This document shows, piece after piece, positions 1 to 8,763 of a DNA stretch of 64,000 nt. Origin of the DNA: DAOPYU01 sp942493245 (GTDB taxonomy: Bacteria; Sumerlaeota; Sumerlaeia; UBA8349); the NCBI GenBank assembly GCA_942493245.1, contig OW818685.1, forward strand, positions 930,001-994,000. Direction: 5' to 3'. Numbering within the stretch: position 1 is the stretch's first letter; every line of letters begins with the position of its first letter. A program made the translations under genes and the position numbers. The notes beneath the pieces were generated by a model, which ran no database searches, had not been told where the DNA came from, and worked only from the letters and a program-made list of their open reading frames with translations.

Positions 1-296
1 AAATTCACAGGAATCGTGAAAATCGCCCCGACGGTCGGGATATAGTCGAAACGGATCTTGCCCTCGAAGGGAGACGGGGTGAACGCTTCCGGCGTACCGT
101 ACCAGTCCCCCAACCCGCTGCGGTTCAGACTTTCCTCGATCACCTTCGACATGGTCTGGAGTTCTTTGTCGCGCGCGGCGCGCGTGTCGGGCGACGGGGC
201 CGCCTCGTTCTTCTCGGCGGAAGCGGCGCACAGGGCTATGCCCAATCCGCACACACACGCCATTCCGGCAATCCAACGCATCCATTTTTTCTTCAT
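1..296 (-). CDS. Exported protein of unknown function, C-terminus outside window
   Basis: The frame starts with ATG at 296 and runs off the left edge, giving 98 visible residues. It begins MKKKWMRWIAGMACVCGLG and then ALCAASA, a typical basic, hydrophobic, small-residue signal peptide with a likely cut after about residue 27. The mature part starts with a charged, low-complexity stretch and then the sequence GKIRFDYIPTVGAIFTIPV, which I do not recognise as a named domain. An AAAGG Shine-Dalgarno-like run lies about 9 bases before this ATG; an in-frame ATG at 305 sits directly on that run and is less likely. It lies 122 bases downstream of the anti-sigma gene on the same strand, so it may be the third gene of the ECF sigma operon and part of an envelope response. 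Function unknown. Confidence 0.7.
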   Translation of the reverse strand, partial: MKKKWMRWIAGMACVCGLGIALCAASAEKNEAAPSPDTRAARDKELQTMSKVIEESLNRSGLGDWYGTPEAFTPSPFEGKIRFDYIPTVGAIFTIPVN

Positions 297-343
297 GGCA
301 TTCATCCTTTCATTCAGGTCGGCATCCATTTTGTCTTCAATTC

Positions 344-412
344 GGGCGGGTCTGAAACCCGTCCCAGTGGTTCTTGGGGTGTTTTGCTTCGGGTAGGTTT
401 GAAACCTGCCCC
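344..412. repeat. Pair of GGGCGGGTTTGAAACCCGCCC-like palindromes
   Basis: Two imperfect palindromes at 344-365 and 391-412 each contain the core GGTTTGAAACC or GGTCTGAAACC flanked by G-rich and C-rich arms. They lie between the anti-sigma gene and the downstream exported-protein gene. The same element appears at 11471-11493, 18541-18562 and 18585-18608, so this is a dispersed intergenic repeat rather than a local terminator. Confidence 0.6.
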
Positions 413-418
413 TACTCT

Positions 419-1198
419 TTAACGCTCTTCATCGTTTGGGCTTCCGGACTGGAAGACTCCCTTTTCTTGCTCAGGAAACAGGAAAGGCTGCTTGCGGGGT
501 TCTCCCGACGCCGCGGTCCACTCGCTGGCCGACGGATAGACCCCCGTCAGGCGCATGAGGGTCTCGACATCCCGGTAGCGCTGTTGCGATTCCGCCCGCT
601 GCATCCACGCCAACCCGGCCGCCGCCTGGCGGAACTCCTCCTGCATCAGCGAATTGCGTTGCGACACGGTCTGGATTTGCGTACTCGCGGACTGGGCGGC
701 CAGCCGCGACTCGCGCGCTTCGGAAGCCACCGAATCCAATTGGGTCTTCAACGCTGCCAAGTCGGTCGTGTTGGCGCCCTTGCCCCACTGCAACGTGGTA
801 TCCCCCAGCCGCACGGTGAACTGAACCTGCGCCAGCGCGAACACCAGAAGCGCCGAGGCGGCCACACCCGCCACCCAGACCCACGGATTCGAACCAGCGC
901 GGCGGGGCAGAGACATGGGAGGGCCGCACCATTGCGGCGCTGAAACCAGTTCTAACATTTTCGCCCGGTCCAGTTTTTCTTCTTCCTCCACCTGGGCGTA
1001 GAGCGCCTCGAAATCGAGCGGTTCAGATGGAACCGCTTCCCCCGCCCACTTCTCGACGCCCGCCACCACCCGGCGGCACATCTCGGCGGCCTCCGGATTC
1101 TCGCGCATTTCCGCCTCGATCATGGCGCGCTCGCGCGGGTTCACATCTCCCATGAGGTAAGCCATCCACCGTTGATCGCGTTCCCTGTCCTGTTTCAT
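419..1198 (-). CDS. Membrane-anchored anti-sigma factor, zinc-free type
   Basis: This 259-residue protein starts at ATG 1198, inside the last codons of the sigma gene (ATGA overlap), so the two are translationally coupled. Residues 1-50 (RWMAYLMGDVNPRERAMIE followed by an acidic helix) have the layout of an anti-sigma N-terminal helical domain that opens like a zf-HC2 protein, but the His-x3-Cys-x2-Cys zinc ligands are absent; only one Cys is seen there. A single membrane helix follows around residues 105-125 (WVWVAGVAASALLVFALAQ), then an exported region of about 130 residues rich in Gln/Ala/Glu that looks helical, possibly coiled coil. The expected role is to hold the adjacent ECF sigma factor at the membrane and release it on a signal. 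The longer upstream reading frame (to 1699) overlaps the sigma gene and is not needed. Confidence 0.8.
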   Translation of the reverse strand: MKQDRERDQRWMAYLMGDVNPRERAMIEAEMRENPEAAEMCRRVVAGVEKWAGEAVPSEPLDFEALYAQVEEEEKLDRAKMLELVSAPQWCGPPMSLPRRAGSNPWVWVAGVAASALLVFALAQVQFTVRLGDTTLQWGKGANTTDLAALKTQLDSVASEARESRLAAQSASTQIQTVSQRNSLMQEEFRQAAAGLAWMQRAESQQRYRDVETLMRLTGVYPSASEWTAASGEPRKQPFLFPEQEKGVFQSGSPNDEER

Positions 1199-1812
1199 GA
1201 CGCCACCTTTCCTTTCCCCCCATACGATTCTCCCAACTCCACTTTGAGTTTTTCGAGAATCCGATAGAGTCGCGATTTGACCGTGGTTTCCGGAACCCCC
1301 TGAATCTCGGAGATTTCCCGGAAACCGAATTCCCGGTCGAATCGCAGCAACAGCAATTCCCTTTCGTCCGGCTCCAGCCGCGCGATTTCTCCACGCAGCC
1401 GGTCGCGGGCCTCGCCCTGCGCCAGCCGTTCGAGCGCATTGGGAGCCGAGTCGTGCGCGCGGGCCATGACCTCGGCCGCATCGTCCCCTCCGGTTGTCTC
1501 GATGCGTCGAACCTGATCTCGCGCCCAGCTTTTCCGCACATTGCAGGCAATCCGGAACAGCCACGTCGAGAACGCATAGCGCGGATCGTAACTGGCCGCG
1601 TAGCGATAGACGCGCAGGAAAACCTCTTGGCGCAGATCCTCCGCGCTGTCGAGATCTCCGCACGTCTTCGCCAGAAACGCCACCACGCGCACGTCCCACC
1701 GGCGCGCCAGAGCCTCAAAGGCCTGGCGGTCGCGGTTCTTCGCAAACCGGGCCATGAGATCCCGGTCGCTGGCGTTCTCCGTCTCGCTTCTCACCGCGAA
1801 CGTGGCTGCCAA
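1195..1812 (-). CDS. ECF-family RNA polymerase sigma factor
   Basis: The protein has sigma region 2 (SAEDLRQEVFLRVYRYAA, then FSTWLFRIACNVRKSW) and region 4 (LEPDERELLLLRF, then EISEIQGVPETTVKSRLYR, a helix-turn-helix), with no region 1 or 3, which is the ECF layout. I chose the TTG at 1812 because AGGAAGG lies a few bases upstream and it gives 205 residues, the usual ECF size; the frame stays open to 2004, but that extension is low complexity. The ATG at the residues MARF is a shorter alternative. The gene overlaps its anti-sigma partner by 4 bases, and an exported protein follows, so the cluster probably controls an envelope or secretion regulon. A perfect 16-base palindrome lies 29 bases upstream of the start. 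Confidence 0.85.
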   Translation of the reverse strand: MAATFAVRSETENASDRDLMARFAKNRDRQAFEALARRWDVRVVAFLAKTCGDLDSAEDLRQEVFLRVYRYAASYDPRYAFSTWLFRIACNVRKSWARDQVRRIETTGGDDAAEVMARAHDSAPNALERLAQGEARDRLRGEIARLEPDERELLLLRFDREFGFREISEIQGVPETTVKSRLYRILEKLKVELGESYGGKGKVAS

Positions 1813-1840
1813 AATTCCTTCCTCACACTTTCCCGCTTGA

Positions 1841-1856
1841 AACTCTTGCAAGAGTT
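1841..1856. promoter_or_regulatory. 16-bp perfect palindrome upstream of ECF sigma gene
   Basis: AACTCTTGCAAGAGTT reads the same on both strands and sits just 5' of the sigma gene, in the 323-base divergent region between sigma and def. Its length and position fit a dimeric repressor operator or a short mRNA hairpin. No binding protein can be named. Confidence 0.4.
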
Positions 1857-2010
1857 CGCCGCTTCGATTTGCGCGGCTTGAAAAACTTCCGAGGCGTCCC
1901 ACGTTGGTCCTTCCACCTCTCTTGTACTCCCGCCCCGGGGATTTCGACGAACCATCCTGACGATTTTTCCTGAGAATCCGCAAGACTGAAAAACCGTTTC
2001 CCATGATTCC

Positions 2011-2039
2011 TTGATTTCTCCCCCCAACCCCGGTAAAGT
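2011..2039 (+). promoter_or_regulatory. Possible sigma-70 promoter for def
   Basis: TTGATT (2011-2016) and TAAAGT (2034-2039) are separated by 17 bases, about 97 bases before the def start. Each box differs from consensus at two positions, so this is only a candidate. The rest of 1813-2135 shows no further gene. Confidence 0.3.
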
Positions 2040-2135
2040 AAAAGGAGTGGGGTATGGCGTCCGGGCCGCATGTGACGGCATGCTCCAGAAATACGGCAGT
2101 CTCATTTTCGGAAAAAGGAATTTCAGAATCCTATC

Positions 2136-2705
2136 ATGCCCGTCAAACCCATCCGTATCTACGGCGATCCCTGTTTGAAAAGAAAATCCGACCCGGTCGA
2201 GGAATTCGGCGACGCGTTGCGCGAGTTGATGGCCGACATGACCGACACCCTTTACTACCGCCCCCACCACGTCGGGTTGGCCGCCCCTCAGATCGGGGTC
2301 AACAAGCGGCTCTTCGTCATGGACGTGGATTGGGTCGAAAACGACTCGCGCAAGAAGTCCGACACCCCCCCACACCGCAACCTTCAGGTCTTTATCAATC
2401 CGGAAATCCTCGAGGAATCCGCGGAAGACGAAAGCGGCCCGGAAGGGTGCCTGAGCCTGCCGGGCATTGACGCCGATATCTATCGCCCCTGCAAGGTCCG
2501 GGTGCGCTACCGCGATGTCGAGGGGCGGGAACACGAGATCACCGCCACCGATTTCGCCGCCCGGTGCATCCAGCATGAAAACGACCACCTCAACGGCGTC
2601 CTGTTCATAGACCACCTTCCCCTGCTGCGCCGCCAGTTGCTGGCCGGGAAACTCGCCCGGCTCAAAAAACAGCAACGGGTCGGCGAGAATACCGAATCCG
2701 CGTGA
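2136..2705 (+). CDS. def: Peptide deformylase
   Basis: This cytoplasmic metalloenzyme removes the formyl group from the N-terminal methionine of new proteins. All three family motifs are visible in the 189-residue product: motif 1 as HVGLAAPQIG (the usual GxGLAAxQ with His in the first Gly position), motif 2 EGCLSLPG with the metal-binding Cys, and motif 3 QHENDHLNG, the HExDH zinc/iron site. The short C-terminal tail (LARLKKQQRVGENTESA) is normal for bacterial type I enzymes. The ATG has only a distant AAGGA run upstream, so initiation may be weak. A U-rich hairpin terminator follows at 2826, separating def from nusA. Unusually, fmt does not follow def. Confidence 0.96.
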   Translation: MPVKPIRIYGDPCLKRKSDPVEEFGDALRELMADMTDTLYYRPHHVGLAAPQIGVNKRLFVMDVDWVENDSRKKSDTPPHRNLQVFINPEILEESAEDESGPEGCLSLPGIDADIYRPCKVRVRYRDVEGREHEITATDFAARCIQHENDHLNGVLFIDHLPLLRRQLLAGKLARLKKQQRVGENTESA

Positions 2706-2825
2706 CACCGAAGCGCTCCCGGAGAGACGAAGATTGCGGAAAAATCCGCGTACGGTTTGGCTATCAAAAAAGATCAAAATAATCCTTGCCTCGCGCAGAA
2801 TGAATGGGTAAGATCATCTGTTTGG

Positions 2826-2853
2826 AAGTGGGCTGCGGCCCACTTTTTGTTTT
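2826..2853 (+). terminator. Rho-independent terminator after def
   Basis: AAGTGGGC pairs perfectly with GCCCACTT across the 4-base loop TGCG, followed by a T-rich run (TTTTTGTTTT). It lies 120 bases past the def stop and 100 bases before nusA. Confidence 0.85.
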
Positions 2854-2953
2854 CTCAGGACAGAAAATCGAGTTTGGTTTTCTATCAGATTATCCCAGGA
2901 AGGTCGCGCACGCCGTTGCGCGGTCCCGGTAACGCAGCACAAGGAAACGCGTC

Positions 2954-4384
2954 ATGGATCTCAAAAACTTGAAAGCCTATGTCAGCGCCGTGGCCAAAGA
3001 AAAAGATTTGGACCCGGCCATCATCCGCGAGGCCATCGAGTACGCCCTCATTTCCGCATCGAAGAAAAGCCTCTCGCAATTTCGGGAAGCCCGGGCTTCT
3101 CTCGATATGGAAACCGGCGCTCTGAGCCTCATTGTCAACAAGGAAGTGGTCGAGACTGTTCAGAATCCCCGCGTTCAGATCTCGCGGCGCGACGCGCGCA
3201 AGCAATTGCAGGATCCGACCATCGAGTACGGCGCCCTGATCGAAGTGCAGGTGGACCCCTCCGCGTTCGGGCGCATCGCCGCGCAATCGGCCCGCCAGAT
3301 CGTCATGCAACGCATTCGCGACGCCGAACGCCGCCGCATCCAGGACGAATTCAACAACCGCATCGGTTCCGTGGTGACCGGTACTGTCCAGCGTTTCGAT
3401 CGCCGCGACGTGGTCATGAACATTGGCCGGACGGAAGGCGTGCTGCCTCTTTACGAACAACCTCTGGGCGCCAAGTACAAACACAACGACCGCTTGAAAG
3501 TACTCATCATAGATGTCCGCGAGACCCCCAAGGGACCGCTTATCGTCCTGTCGCGCAAAAGCCCGAATCTGGTCGTGAAACTTTTCGAGCAGGAAGTGCC
3601 CGAAATCGCCGACGGAACCATCAAGATTCTGGGGGTGGCGCGCGAGGCCGGGGTTCGCACCAAGATCGCCGTCAACAGTTCCAGTCCCGATGTGGACCCC
3701 GTGGGCGCGTGCGTGGGCATGAAGGGATCGCGTGTGCAGCTGGTGGTGCGCGAACTCGACAACGAGAAAATAGACATCGTTCCCTACAGTGTTGACGCCA
3801 AGCGATTTATCACCGCAGCGCTCAATCCGGCCAAGATTCAGGCGATTCACTTGAATGAGAAAGAGAAGCGCGCCGAGGTTATTGTGGCGCAGGGCAACCT
3901 GGCCATTGCCATCGGGCGCAAGGGACAGAACACCAAACTGGCCGCCCGTCTCACCGGCTGGCGTCTGGACATCCGTTCCGAGGAAGAAGACGGTCTCGAG
4001 TACGAAGAGATTCAGGTCCGCTACCTCGAAGACTTCCTCCTGCAGGTCACCGGCATTTCGGGTCTGGCGCGCGACGCCCTGGTGCGCTCGCAGCAGCTCA
4101 ATACGGTGGACAAGATCGCCTCCTCCCGGGTCGAGGATCTGTGTCCGTTCACGAACGACAACTTGGCGCTGGCCGAAAGCCTGATTACCGGCGCTCAGGA
4201 GTACGTGGAAGCGTTGCGCGAAATTCAGGCCGAGCGCAAACGCCGCGGGCTGGCCCCCGGCTTCTTCATGCCGTCGGAATTCCTCGAAGGCAAGGGTGGC
4301 GAAGAGGAAGAAGCCCAGCCGGGTCAGGAAACGGAAGCGGCCCCGGAAAGCGCGCCTGAAGAAAACGGCGAGCCGAACGTTTGA
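2954..4384 (+). CDS. nusA: Transcription termination/antitermination factor NusA
   Basis: NusA binds RNA polymerase and nascent RNA and controls pausing, termination and antitermination. The 476-residue protein has the full order of domains: N-terminal polymerase-binding domain (about 1-125), S1 domain (about 130-200, GSVVTGTVQRFDRRDVVMNI), KH1 with VGACVGMKGSRVQLVVREL, KH2 with NLAIAIGRKGQNTKLAARL, and a short helix-hairpin-helix region after about 355. It ends in an acidic low-complexity tail (about 440-476) in place of the second acidic repeat of enterobacterial NusA. GGA sits upstream of the ATG. In many bacteria rimP precedes nusA; here the upstream gene is def behind a terminator, so rimP must be elsewhere. 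Confidence 0.97.
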   Translation: MDLKNLKAYVSAVAKEKDLDPAIIREAIEYALISASKKSLSQFREARASLDMETGALSLIVNKEVVETVQNPRVQISRRDARKQLQDPTIEYGALIEVQVDPSAFGRIAAQSARQIVMQRIRDAERRRIQDEFNNRIGSVVTGTVQRFDRRDVVMNIGRTEGVLPLYEQPLGAKYKHNDRLKVLIIDVRETPKGPLIVLSRKSPNLVVKLFEQEVPEIADGTIKILGVAREAGVRTKIAVNSSSPDVDPVGACVGMKGSRVQLVVRELDNEKIDIVPYSVDAKRFITAALNPAKIQAIHLNEKEKRAEVIVAQGNLAIAIGRKGQNTKLAARLTGWRLDIRSEEEDGLEYEEIQVRYLEDFLLQVTGISGLARDALVRSQQLNTVDKIASSRVEDLCPFTNDNLALAESLITGAQEYVEALREIQAERKRRGLAPGFFMPSEFLEGKGGEEEEAQPGQETEAAPESAPEENGEPNV

Positions 4385-4521
4385 GTATAGCGCCGTGTCA
4401 TTGCAGACAAAGGGGCCCCCGACAGATTCCTCGAATCGGACAATCGCCCCTTTTCCGCGATTCCCGCGGGTTGAACCCGATGCCGGAAGAGTGAATCCCA
4501 TGCCACAAGGGATTTCCATGC

Positions 4522-4551
4522 TTGACATTTGCCTTGAAAAGGCGGTCTAAT
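4522..4551 (+). promoter_or_regulatory. Sigma-70 promoter for infB
   Basis: A perfect TTGACA (4522-4527) is followed after 18 bases by TCTAAT (4546-4551), about 98 bases before the infB ATG. The same TCTAAT box with an 18-base spacer is found before the cold-shock gene and the lipoprotein gene, which supports it. It gives infB transcription independent of nusA. Confidence 0.75.
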
Positions 4552-4648
4552 CCAGATCTATGCGCGAACATGGCGCCCAGCTGTTTTAAACAGGAGTGTC
4601 GAGCACGCCAAAACACGGCGCCAACACAGATAAGACGAGGAAATTTGC

Positions 4649-7600
4649 ATGCGGGTGTACGATCTAGCAAAACAGGTCGGGTTGACCAACAAAGAACTGA
4701 TGGAAAAACTCATAGACATGGGCGTCGAGGTGAAAAGCCACTCGTCCTCCATAGACGACAAGAGTGTCCGCGCGATACTCGACAATATGGAGAAAGAGGG
4801 CCAGAAAACAAAACCCGCTCCCGCCACTCATAAACCTGTCGGCCACAAAATCGCGCCAGAAAAGAAACCCGTGCTTCAGGAAAAAACTCCCCCTCCTCCT
4901 ATGGAGACACCAGCCGAACCTGTTCCGGCCAAGATTGATGCCCGTGCCCTTGCGCTTCAGGCGCTCGAACGCGCCAAAGCCCGGCGGGCCCAACAGCATC
5001 AGGCTTTGCTCGAACATCCGGTCGAGCAGGAACCGGCTCAGGCCCTCAATGCGGTTGCGCCCGAATACCAGCGAGTCGAATTGGGAGGCGCACGTTCCCG
5101 TCAGTCTCAGCCGGTCGAAACTCCCGCACAGGAAGTCGCCGCGCCTTCGACCCCTCCGGCCGCACAACCCCAGGAACAACCCGCTCCCGCAGCCGCAACG
5201 ACTCCCGTTGCTCCGTTCGAACGGAAAGAACCTCCGGCCACAACCTCTCCGATTCCCCAGACGCCGCCGACAGCCCATGCGGCGCCGGCTCGCGAAGGCG
5301 AGCGGCCACCCCGAGGACAATTCCCTCCCAGACCCAGTAAACCGCCTGTCCGCGACCAGCAACAACGGCCGGGAGGCGGGTACAGAGGAGGCGAGTCGCG
5401 TCCGGACCGGGGAGACTACCGGCCGTCGGACCGTGGCGAACGCGGCGGGCCGCCCCGTGGCGGTGGTGGCGATCGAGGAGACCGTGGCGCCCCGCGTCCG
5501 GGTACTCCTTATCCCAGACGGACAGACGAATCTTTCACGCCTGGCGCTGGCCGTCCCACTCATGGAGCGCCCGGCGCCGGACGGCCCGGTCAACCCCAGC
5601 AGCGGGTCATTCGTCGTAACGTCGAATTGCAACAGTTGCCTTCTTTACCCAAACGAAAAGCCCCCCCCGCGCGGGGCGGGAAATCGGACGATCTCACCGT
5701 CCCCACGATTGATGTGATGCGGTTGCGTCCTGTCCGGCGTCCGGGAGCCAAGAAGAGTGACGCAGAGAAAGACGCAGCCGAAAAGGCCGCTCGTAAACGT
5801 CCCGCTCTGGCCAAGCAACAGGTGGTCGGGGGCAAGAAGATTCGCCCGGGACGCTTCCTGAACATCACCGCCCTGGAAGAAACCCCAGTCGTGGACCGGA
5901 CGGGCAAAGTTCCCAAACAAAAAGGAGGGCAGGGTCACAGACAGCCGGCTCCGGTTCCGCTGCCCAAAGTCTTTCAACTCTACGGCGACCTGACAGTGGC
6001 CGAATTTGCCGAACGTATCCACAGCACGCCTCAGGAAATTATCCTGAAGGCCATGACGATAGGGGAAATGCTCAGCATCAACCAGTTTATCACCCACGAG
6101 ATGTGTGAACTGATTGCCACCGATCTGGGCATCAACATCGAAATCGTGGAAGAGACCGACGAACTGGACGTGGCCCATGTCGCCCAGGGCGATGTTTCCG
6201 CTGAAGATCAGATGCCCCGTCCGCCCGTGGTGACCGTCATGGGTCACGTGGACCACGGTAAAACATCGTTGCTCGATGCCATTCGGAAAACCAAAGTCGC
6301 CGACGGCGAGTTTGGCGGCATCACCCAGCACATCGGCGCCTATCGCGTGCAAACCCACCGTGGAGAAATCGTCTTCCTCGACACACCGGGTCACGCGGCC
6401 TTCACCGCCATGCGCGCCCGCGGCGCCAGCGTCACGGATATCGTCATCCTTATCGTGGCGGCTGACGACGGCGTCATGCCTCAGACCATCGAGGCCATCA
6501 ACCACGCCCGCGCCGCCAACGCGCCCATCATTGTCGCCATCAACAAAATAGACAAACCGGGCGCCAACGTCTTGAAAGTCCGAAACGACCTGATGCAGCA
6601 CAGTCTCATCAGTGAAGAACTCGGCGGCGACACCATCATTTGCGAAGTCTCAGCCAAGAGCGGAGTCGGCATTGACAACCTGCTGGAGATGATTCAACTC
6701 CAGGCGGAAATCATGGAACTCAAAGCCCCTCAAAACATCCGTTCCGAAGGCGTGATCATCGAGTCGAACGTGGACCCCCAGCGCGGCATCACCGCCACGG
6801 TCCTCGTGCAGACCGGTACCCTCAAAGCGGGCGATCCCTTCGTCTGCGGCGACGTCAGCGGCCGGGTTCGCCTGATGCTCGACGACCGCGGTCACCGCGT
6901 CGAGAACGCTCTGCCCTCCTATCCCGTCAAGATTCTCGGGTTGGACGGTTGTCCCCAGGTGGGTGAGAAATTCCTCGTTCTGGAAAGCGAACGCGAAGCG
7001 CGCGAAATCGCGCAGGTCCGTGAGCAGCGTCGGCGCCGTCAGGCCCAGAACAAGGGGATGCGCCCGCACATGACGCTCGAGGGGCTTTCGTCTTACCTCT
7101 CCGAGGAGACCAAGTCCAAGGATCTCAATATCATCCTGAAGGCCGACGTGCAGGGTTCCGTTGAGGCCGTCAGCGACGCCATGATGCACCTGAGCACCGA
7201 GAAGGTTTCCGTGCGCCTCCTCCATGCCGCCGTGGGCGCCGTCACCGAGACCGACGTCCAGCTTGCCATGGCCAGCGACGCCGTCATCATCGGCTTCAAT
7301 GTCCGGCCCGACAGTACGGCCAACGACTTGGCCCAGCAGGAAGGCATCGAGATCAAGACCTACCGGGTGATCTACGAACTCCTCGAGGAAATCGCCGCCG
7401 CCATGCTCGGTCTGCTGGACCGCAAGTTCAAGGAAGTGGCCCGTGGCTCCGCCGAAATCCGTCAGGTGTTCAAGATCTCCAAGTTCGGCAATGTCGCCGG
7501 TTGTTATGTCACGTCCGGCACCATCGCCCGAAACGACAAGATGCGCCTTGTGCGCGACGGCAAGGTTGTGTATCAGGGCACTCTGGCCACCCTGCGCCGC

Positions 7601-7729
7601 ATCAAGGACGACGTCAAAGAGGTTCAGACCGGTTACGAATGCGGCATGACCTTCACGAATTTCAACGACTTCCGAGAAGGCGACGTCATCGAAACTTACA
7701 CCGAAGAGGAAGTTCGCCAGACGCTTTGA
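4649..7729 (+). CDS. infB: Translation initiation factor IF-2
   Basis: IF-2 is the GTPase that places fMet-tRNA on the 30S subunit and promotes subunit joining. The 1026-residue protein starts with an IF2_N domain (MRVYDLAKQVGLTNKELMEK), then about 350 residues of Ala/Pro/Gln-rich and then Arg/Gly/Asp-rich disordered linker (residues about 215-300 carry many RGG, DRG and RPG units), and a second IF2_N-like domain near 445. The G domain follows with G1 GHVDHGKT, G3 DTPGH, G4 NKID and G5 SAKSG, then domains II-IV ending EVRQTL. The RBS is GAGGAAA before ATG 4649. The first gene of a likely infB-ylxP-rbfA unit. The RG-rich linker is longer and more RNA-binding-like than in standard IF-2. Confidence 0.97.
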   Translation: MRVYDLAKQVGLTNKELMEKLIDMGVEVKSHSSSIDDKSVRAILDNMEKEGQKTKPAPATHKPVGHKIAPEKKPVLQEKTPPPPMETPAEPVPAKIDARALALQALERAKARRAQQHQALLEHPVEQEPAQALNAVAPEYQRVELGGARSRQSQPVETPAQEVAAPSTPPAAQPQEQPAPAAATTPVAPFERKEPPATTSPIPQTPPTAHAAPAREGERPPRGQFPPRPSKPPVRDQQQRPGGGYRGGESRPDRGDYRPSDRGERGGPPRGGGGDRGDRGAPRPGTPYPRRTDESFTPGAGRPTHGAPGAGRPGQPQQRVIRRNVELQQLPSLPKRKAPPARGGKSDDLTVPTIDVMRLRPVRRPGAKKSDAEKDAAEKAARKRPALAKQQVVGGKKIRPGRFLNITALEETPVVDRTGKVPKQKGGQGHRQPAPVPLPKVFQLYGDLTVAEFAERIHSTPQEIILKAMTIGEMLSINQFITHEMCELIATDLGINIEIVEETDELDVAHVAQGDVSAEDQMPRPPVVTVMGHVDHGKTSLLDAIRKTKVADGEFGGITQHIGAYRVQTHRGEIVFLDTPGHAAFTAMRARGASVTDIVILIVAADDGVMPQTIEAINHARAANAPIIVAINKIDKPGANVLKVRNDLMQHSLISEELGGDTIICEVSAKSGVGIDNLLEMIQLQAEIMELKAPQNIRSEGVIIESNVDPQRGITATVLVQTGTLKAGDPFVCGDVSGRVRLMLDDRGHRVENALPSYPVKILGLDGCPQVGEKFLVLESEREAREIAQVREQRRRRQAQNKGMRPHMTLEGLSSYLSEETKSKDLNIILKADVQGSVEAVSDAMMHLSTEKVSVRLLHAAVGAVTETDVQLAMASDAVIIGFNVRPDSTANDLAQQEGIEIKTYRVIYELLEEIAAAMLGLLDRKFKEVARGSAEIRQVFKISKFGNVAGCYVTSGTIARNDKMRLVRDGKVVYQGTLATLRRIKDDVKEVQTGYECGMTFTNFNDFREGDVIETYTEEEVRQTL

Positions 7730-7749
7730 TTTTCCTCGGGTTCAGTGCG

Positions 7750-7782
7750 CGCCCCGGTTTCCGTTTCCCGGAAACCGGGGCG
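7750..7782 (+). terminator. Strong hairpin just after infB, possible terminator or attenuator
   Basis: A perfect 14-bp stem (starting CGCCCCGGTTTCCG) with the 5-base loop TTTCC lies 20 bases after the infB stop. It is followed by TGTCTCTT, only partly U-rich, so it may terminate weakly, protect the mRNA end, or allow partial read-through into ylxP and rbfA. Confidence 0.55.
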
Positions 7783-7841
7783 TGTCTCTTAAGCCATCGG
7801 CACGCGGCCGCCTGACCCCGTGGAATTCAGGCCCCCAGATC

Positions 7842-8141
7842 ATGCACGACACCCCCACGACGATTCTTGGTCTCCTGCATCTCGCCCTGCGTCTGCCCCA
7901 CTGTCACTCGCTCAAGGACAAACGTTCCATTCTCAAGCCCAGCCTCCTCTACCTGCGCAAACAACACAACCTGTCCGCAGCCGAGGTAGGCGATCAGGAC
8001 CAGTGGCGACAATCCGTGCTGGCCTTTGCCACCCTTTCAACCGATAAGACTATTGTGGAAAACACCCTGCGAAACGTGCAAGACTACTTCGACAGCCGCC
8101 CCGACCTGGAAGTCACCGACCAGCAGGTCGAGATCCTCTGA
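7842..8141 (+). CDS. DUF503 (YlxP-like) small protein
   Basis: The 99-residue product begins TTILGLLHLALRLPHCHSLK followed by DKRSILKP, the signature start of DUF503/YlxP, and ends with a beta-alpha-beta tail (DYFDSRPDLEVTDQQVEIL). YlxP proteins are encoded between infB and rbfA in many bacteria and are linked to ribosome assembly, with a role not well defined. Here the position is the same: 112 bases after infB and 45 bases before rbfA. I chose the ATG at 7842 because the family signature starts right after it; the frame is open back to 7782, but that region overlaps the infB hairpin. No strong Shine-Dalgarno is seen. Confidence 0.85.
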   Translation: MHDTPTTILGLLHLALRLPHCHSLKDKRSILKPSLLYLRKQHNLSAAEVGDQDQWRQSVLAFATLSTDKTIVENTLRNVQDYFDSRPDLEVTDQQVEIL

Positions 8142-8186
8142 CGCTTTCGCCCCGGCATTCGTTCACCAGACAAGGAGCCCAGTCCC

Positions 8187-8582
8187 ATGTTGCATTCCCG
8201 AATCAAGCGCGTCCAGGAAGAATACCACCACGCCGTGGCCAACATTCTCGCCTACGAAATCAGCGACCCGCGCCTCGAATTCGTCAGCGTCACGCGCGTC
8301 AAGATCAGTAAAGATCTGCGCGAAGCCGTGGTGTACTTCAGCATGCTTCAGGACGATGAGGAATCCCTGAAACACGCCTCTGAAGCCCTCGAGAGCGCCA
8401 AAGGTTTCGTCAAACGCATCCTGGCCACCCACATCTCGCTCAAACGCCTGCCCGATCCCCGTTTTGTCCTCGACACGACCACTCGCGACGCCTTCCATAT
8501 TTTCAAATTGATGCAGGAAGTCCACACCGACGCGCCGCTGGAAGAAACGGAAGAGGAAGAACAACCCGACGAAAAAAAATGA
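8187..8582 (+). CDS. rbfA: Ribosome-binding factor A
   Basis: RbfA binds the 30S subunit late in assembly and helps 16S rRNA 5' end maturation, especially in the cold. The 131-residue protein has the KH-like RbfA fold pattern: SRIKRVQEEYHHAVANIL, then ISDPRLEFVSVTRVKISKDL (matching the family DPRLxxVTVTxVxvSxDL), AVVYFSM, and LKRLPDPRFVLDTTTRDAFHI near the end. The tail is acidic and lysine-ended (ETEEEEQPDEKK). It follows ylxP by 45 bases and precedes a cold-shock gene with its own promoter, a sensible neighbourhood for cold adaptation. Confidence 0.95.
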   Translation: MLHSRIKRVQEEYHHAVANILAYEISDPRLEFVSVTRVKISKDLREAVVYFSMLQDDEESLKHASEALESAKGFVKRILATHISLKRLPDPRFVLDTTTRDAFHIFKLMQEVHTDAPLEETEEEEQPDEKK

Positions 8583-8763
8583 CGCGCCTCCAGGCGCCCC
8601 GAAGTGAGAGTCCTGTTTCCCCGGAAACCATCCAGGGAGGCGCTTGGGTTCTCTCCTTCGGCTGCGGTAACGCGTCCCGACCCCGCACAGGAAAACGCTC
8701 CGCCCTTGCCGCCCCTCTCCGCGCAGAGGGGAAGAAAAATCTTTTATTCTCTCACATTTCCTG

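Noticed and set aside
2885..4528. 547-codon frame opposite nusA
   Set aside because: Mirror of the nusA codon pattern; low-complexity protein without family features.
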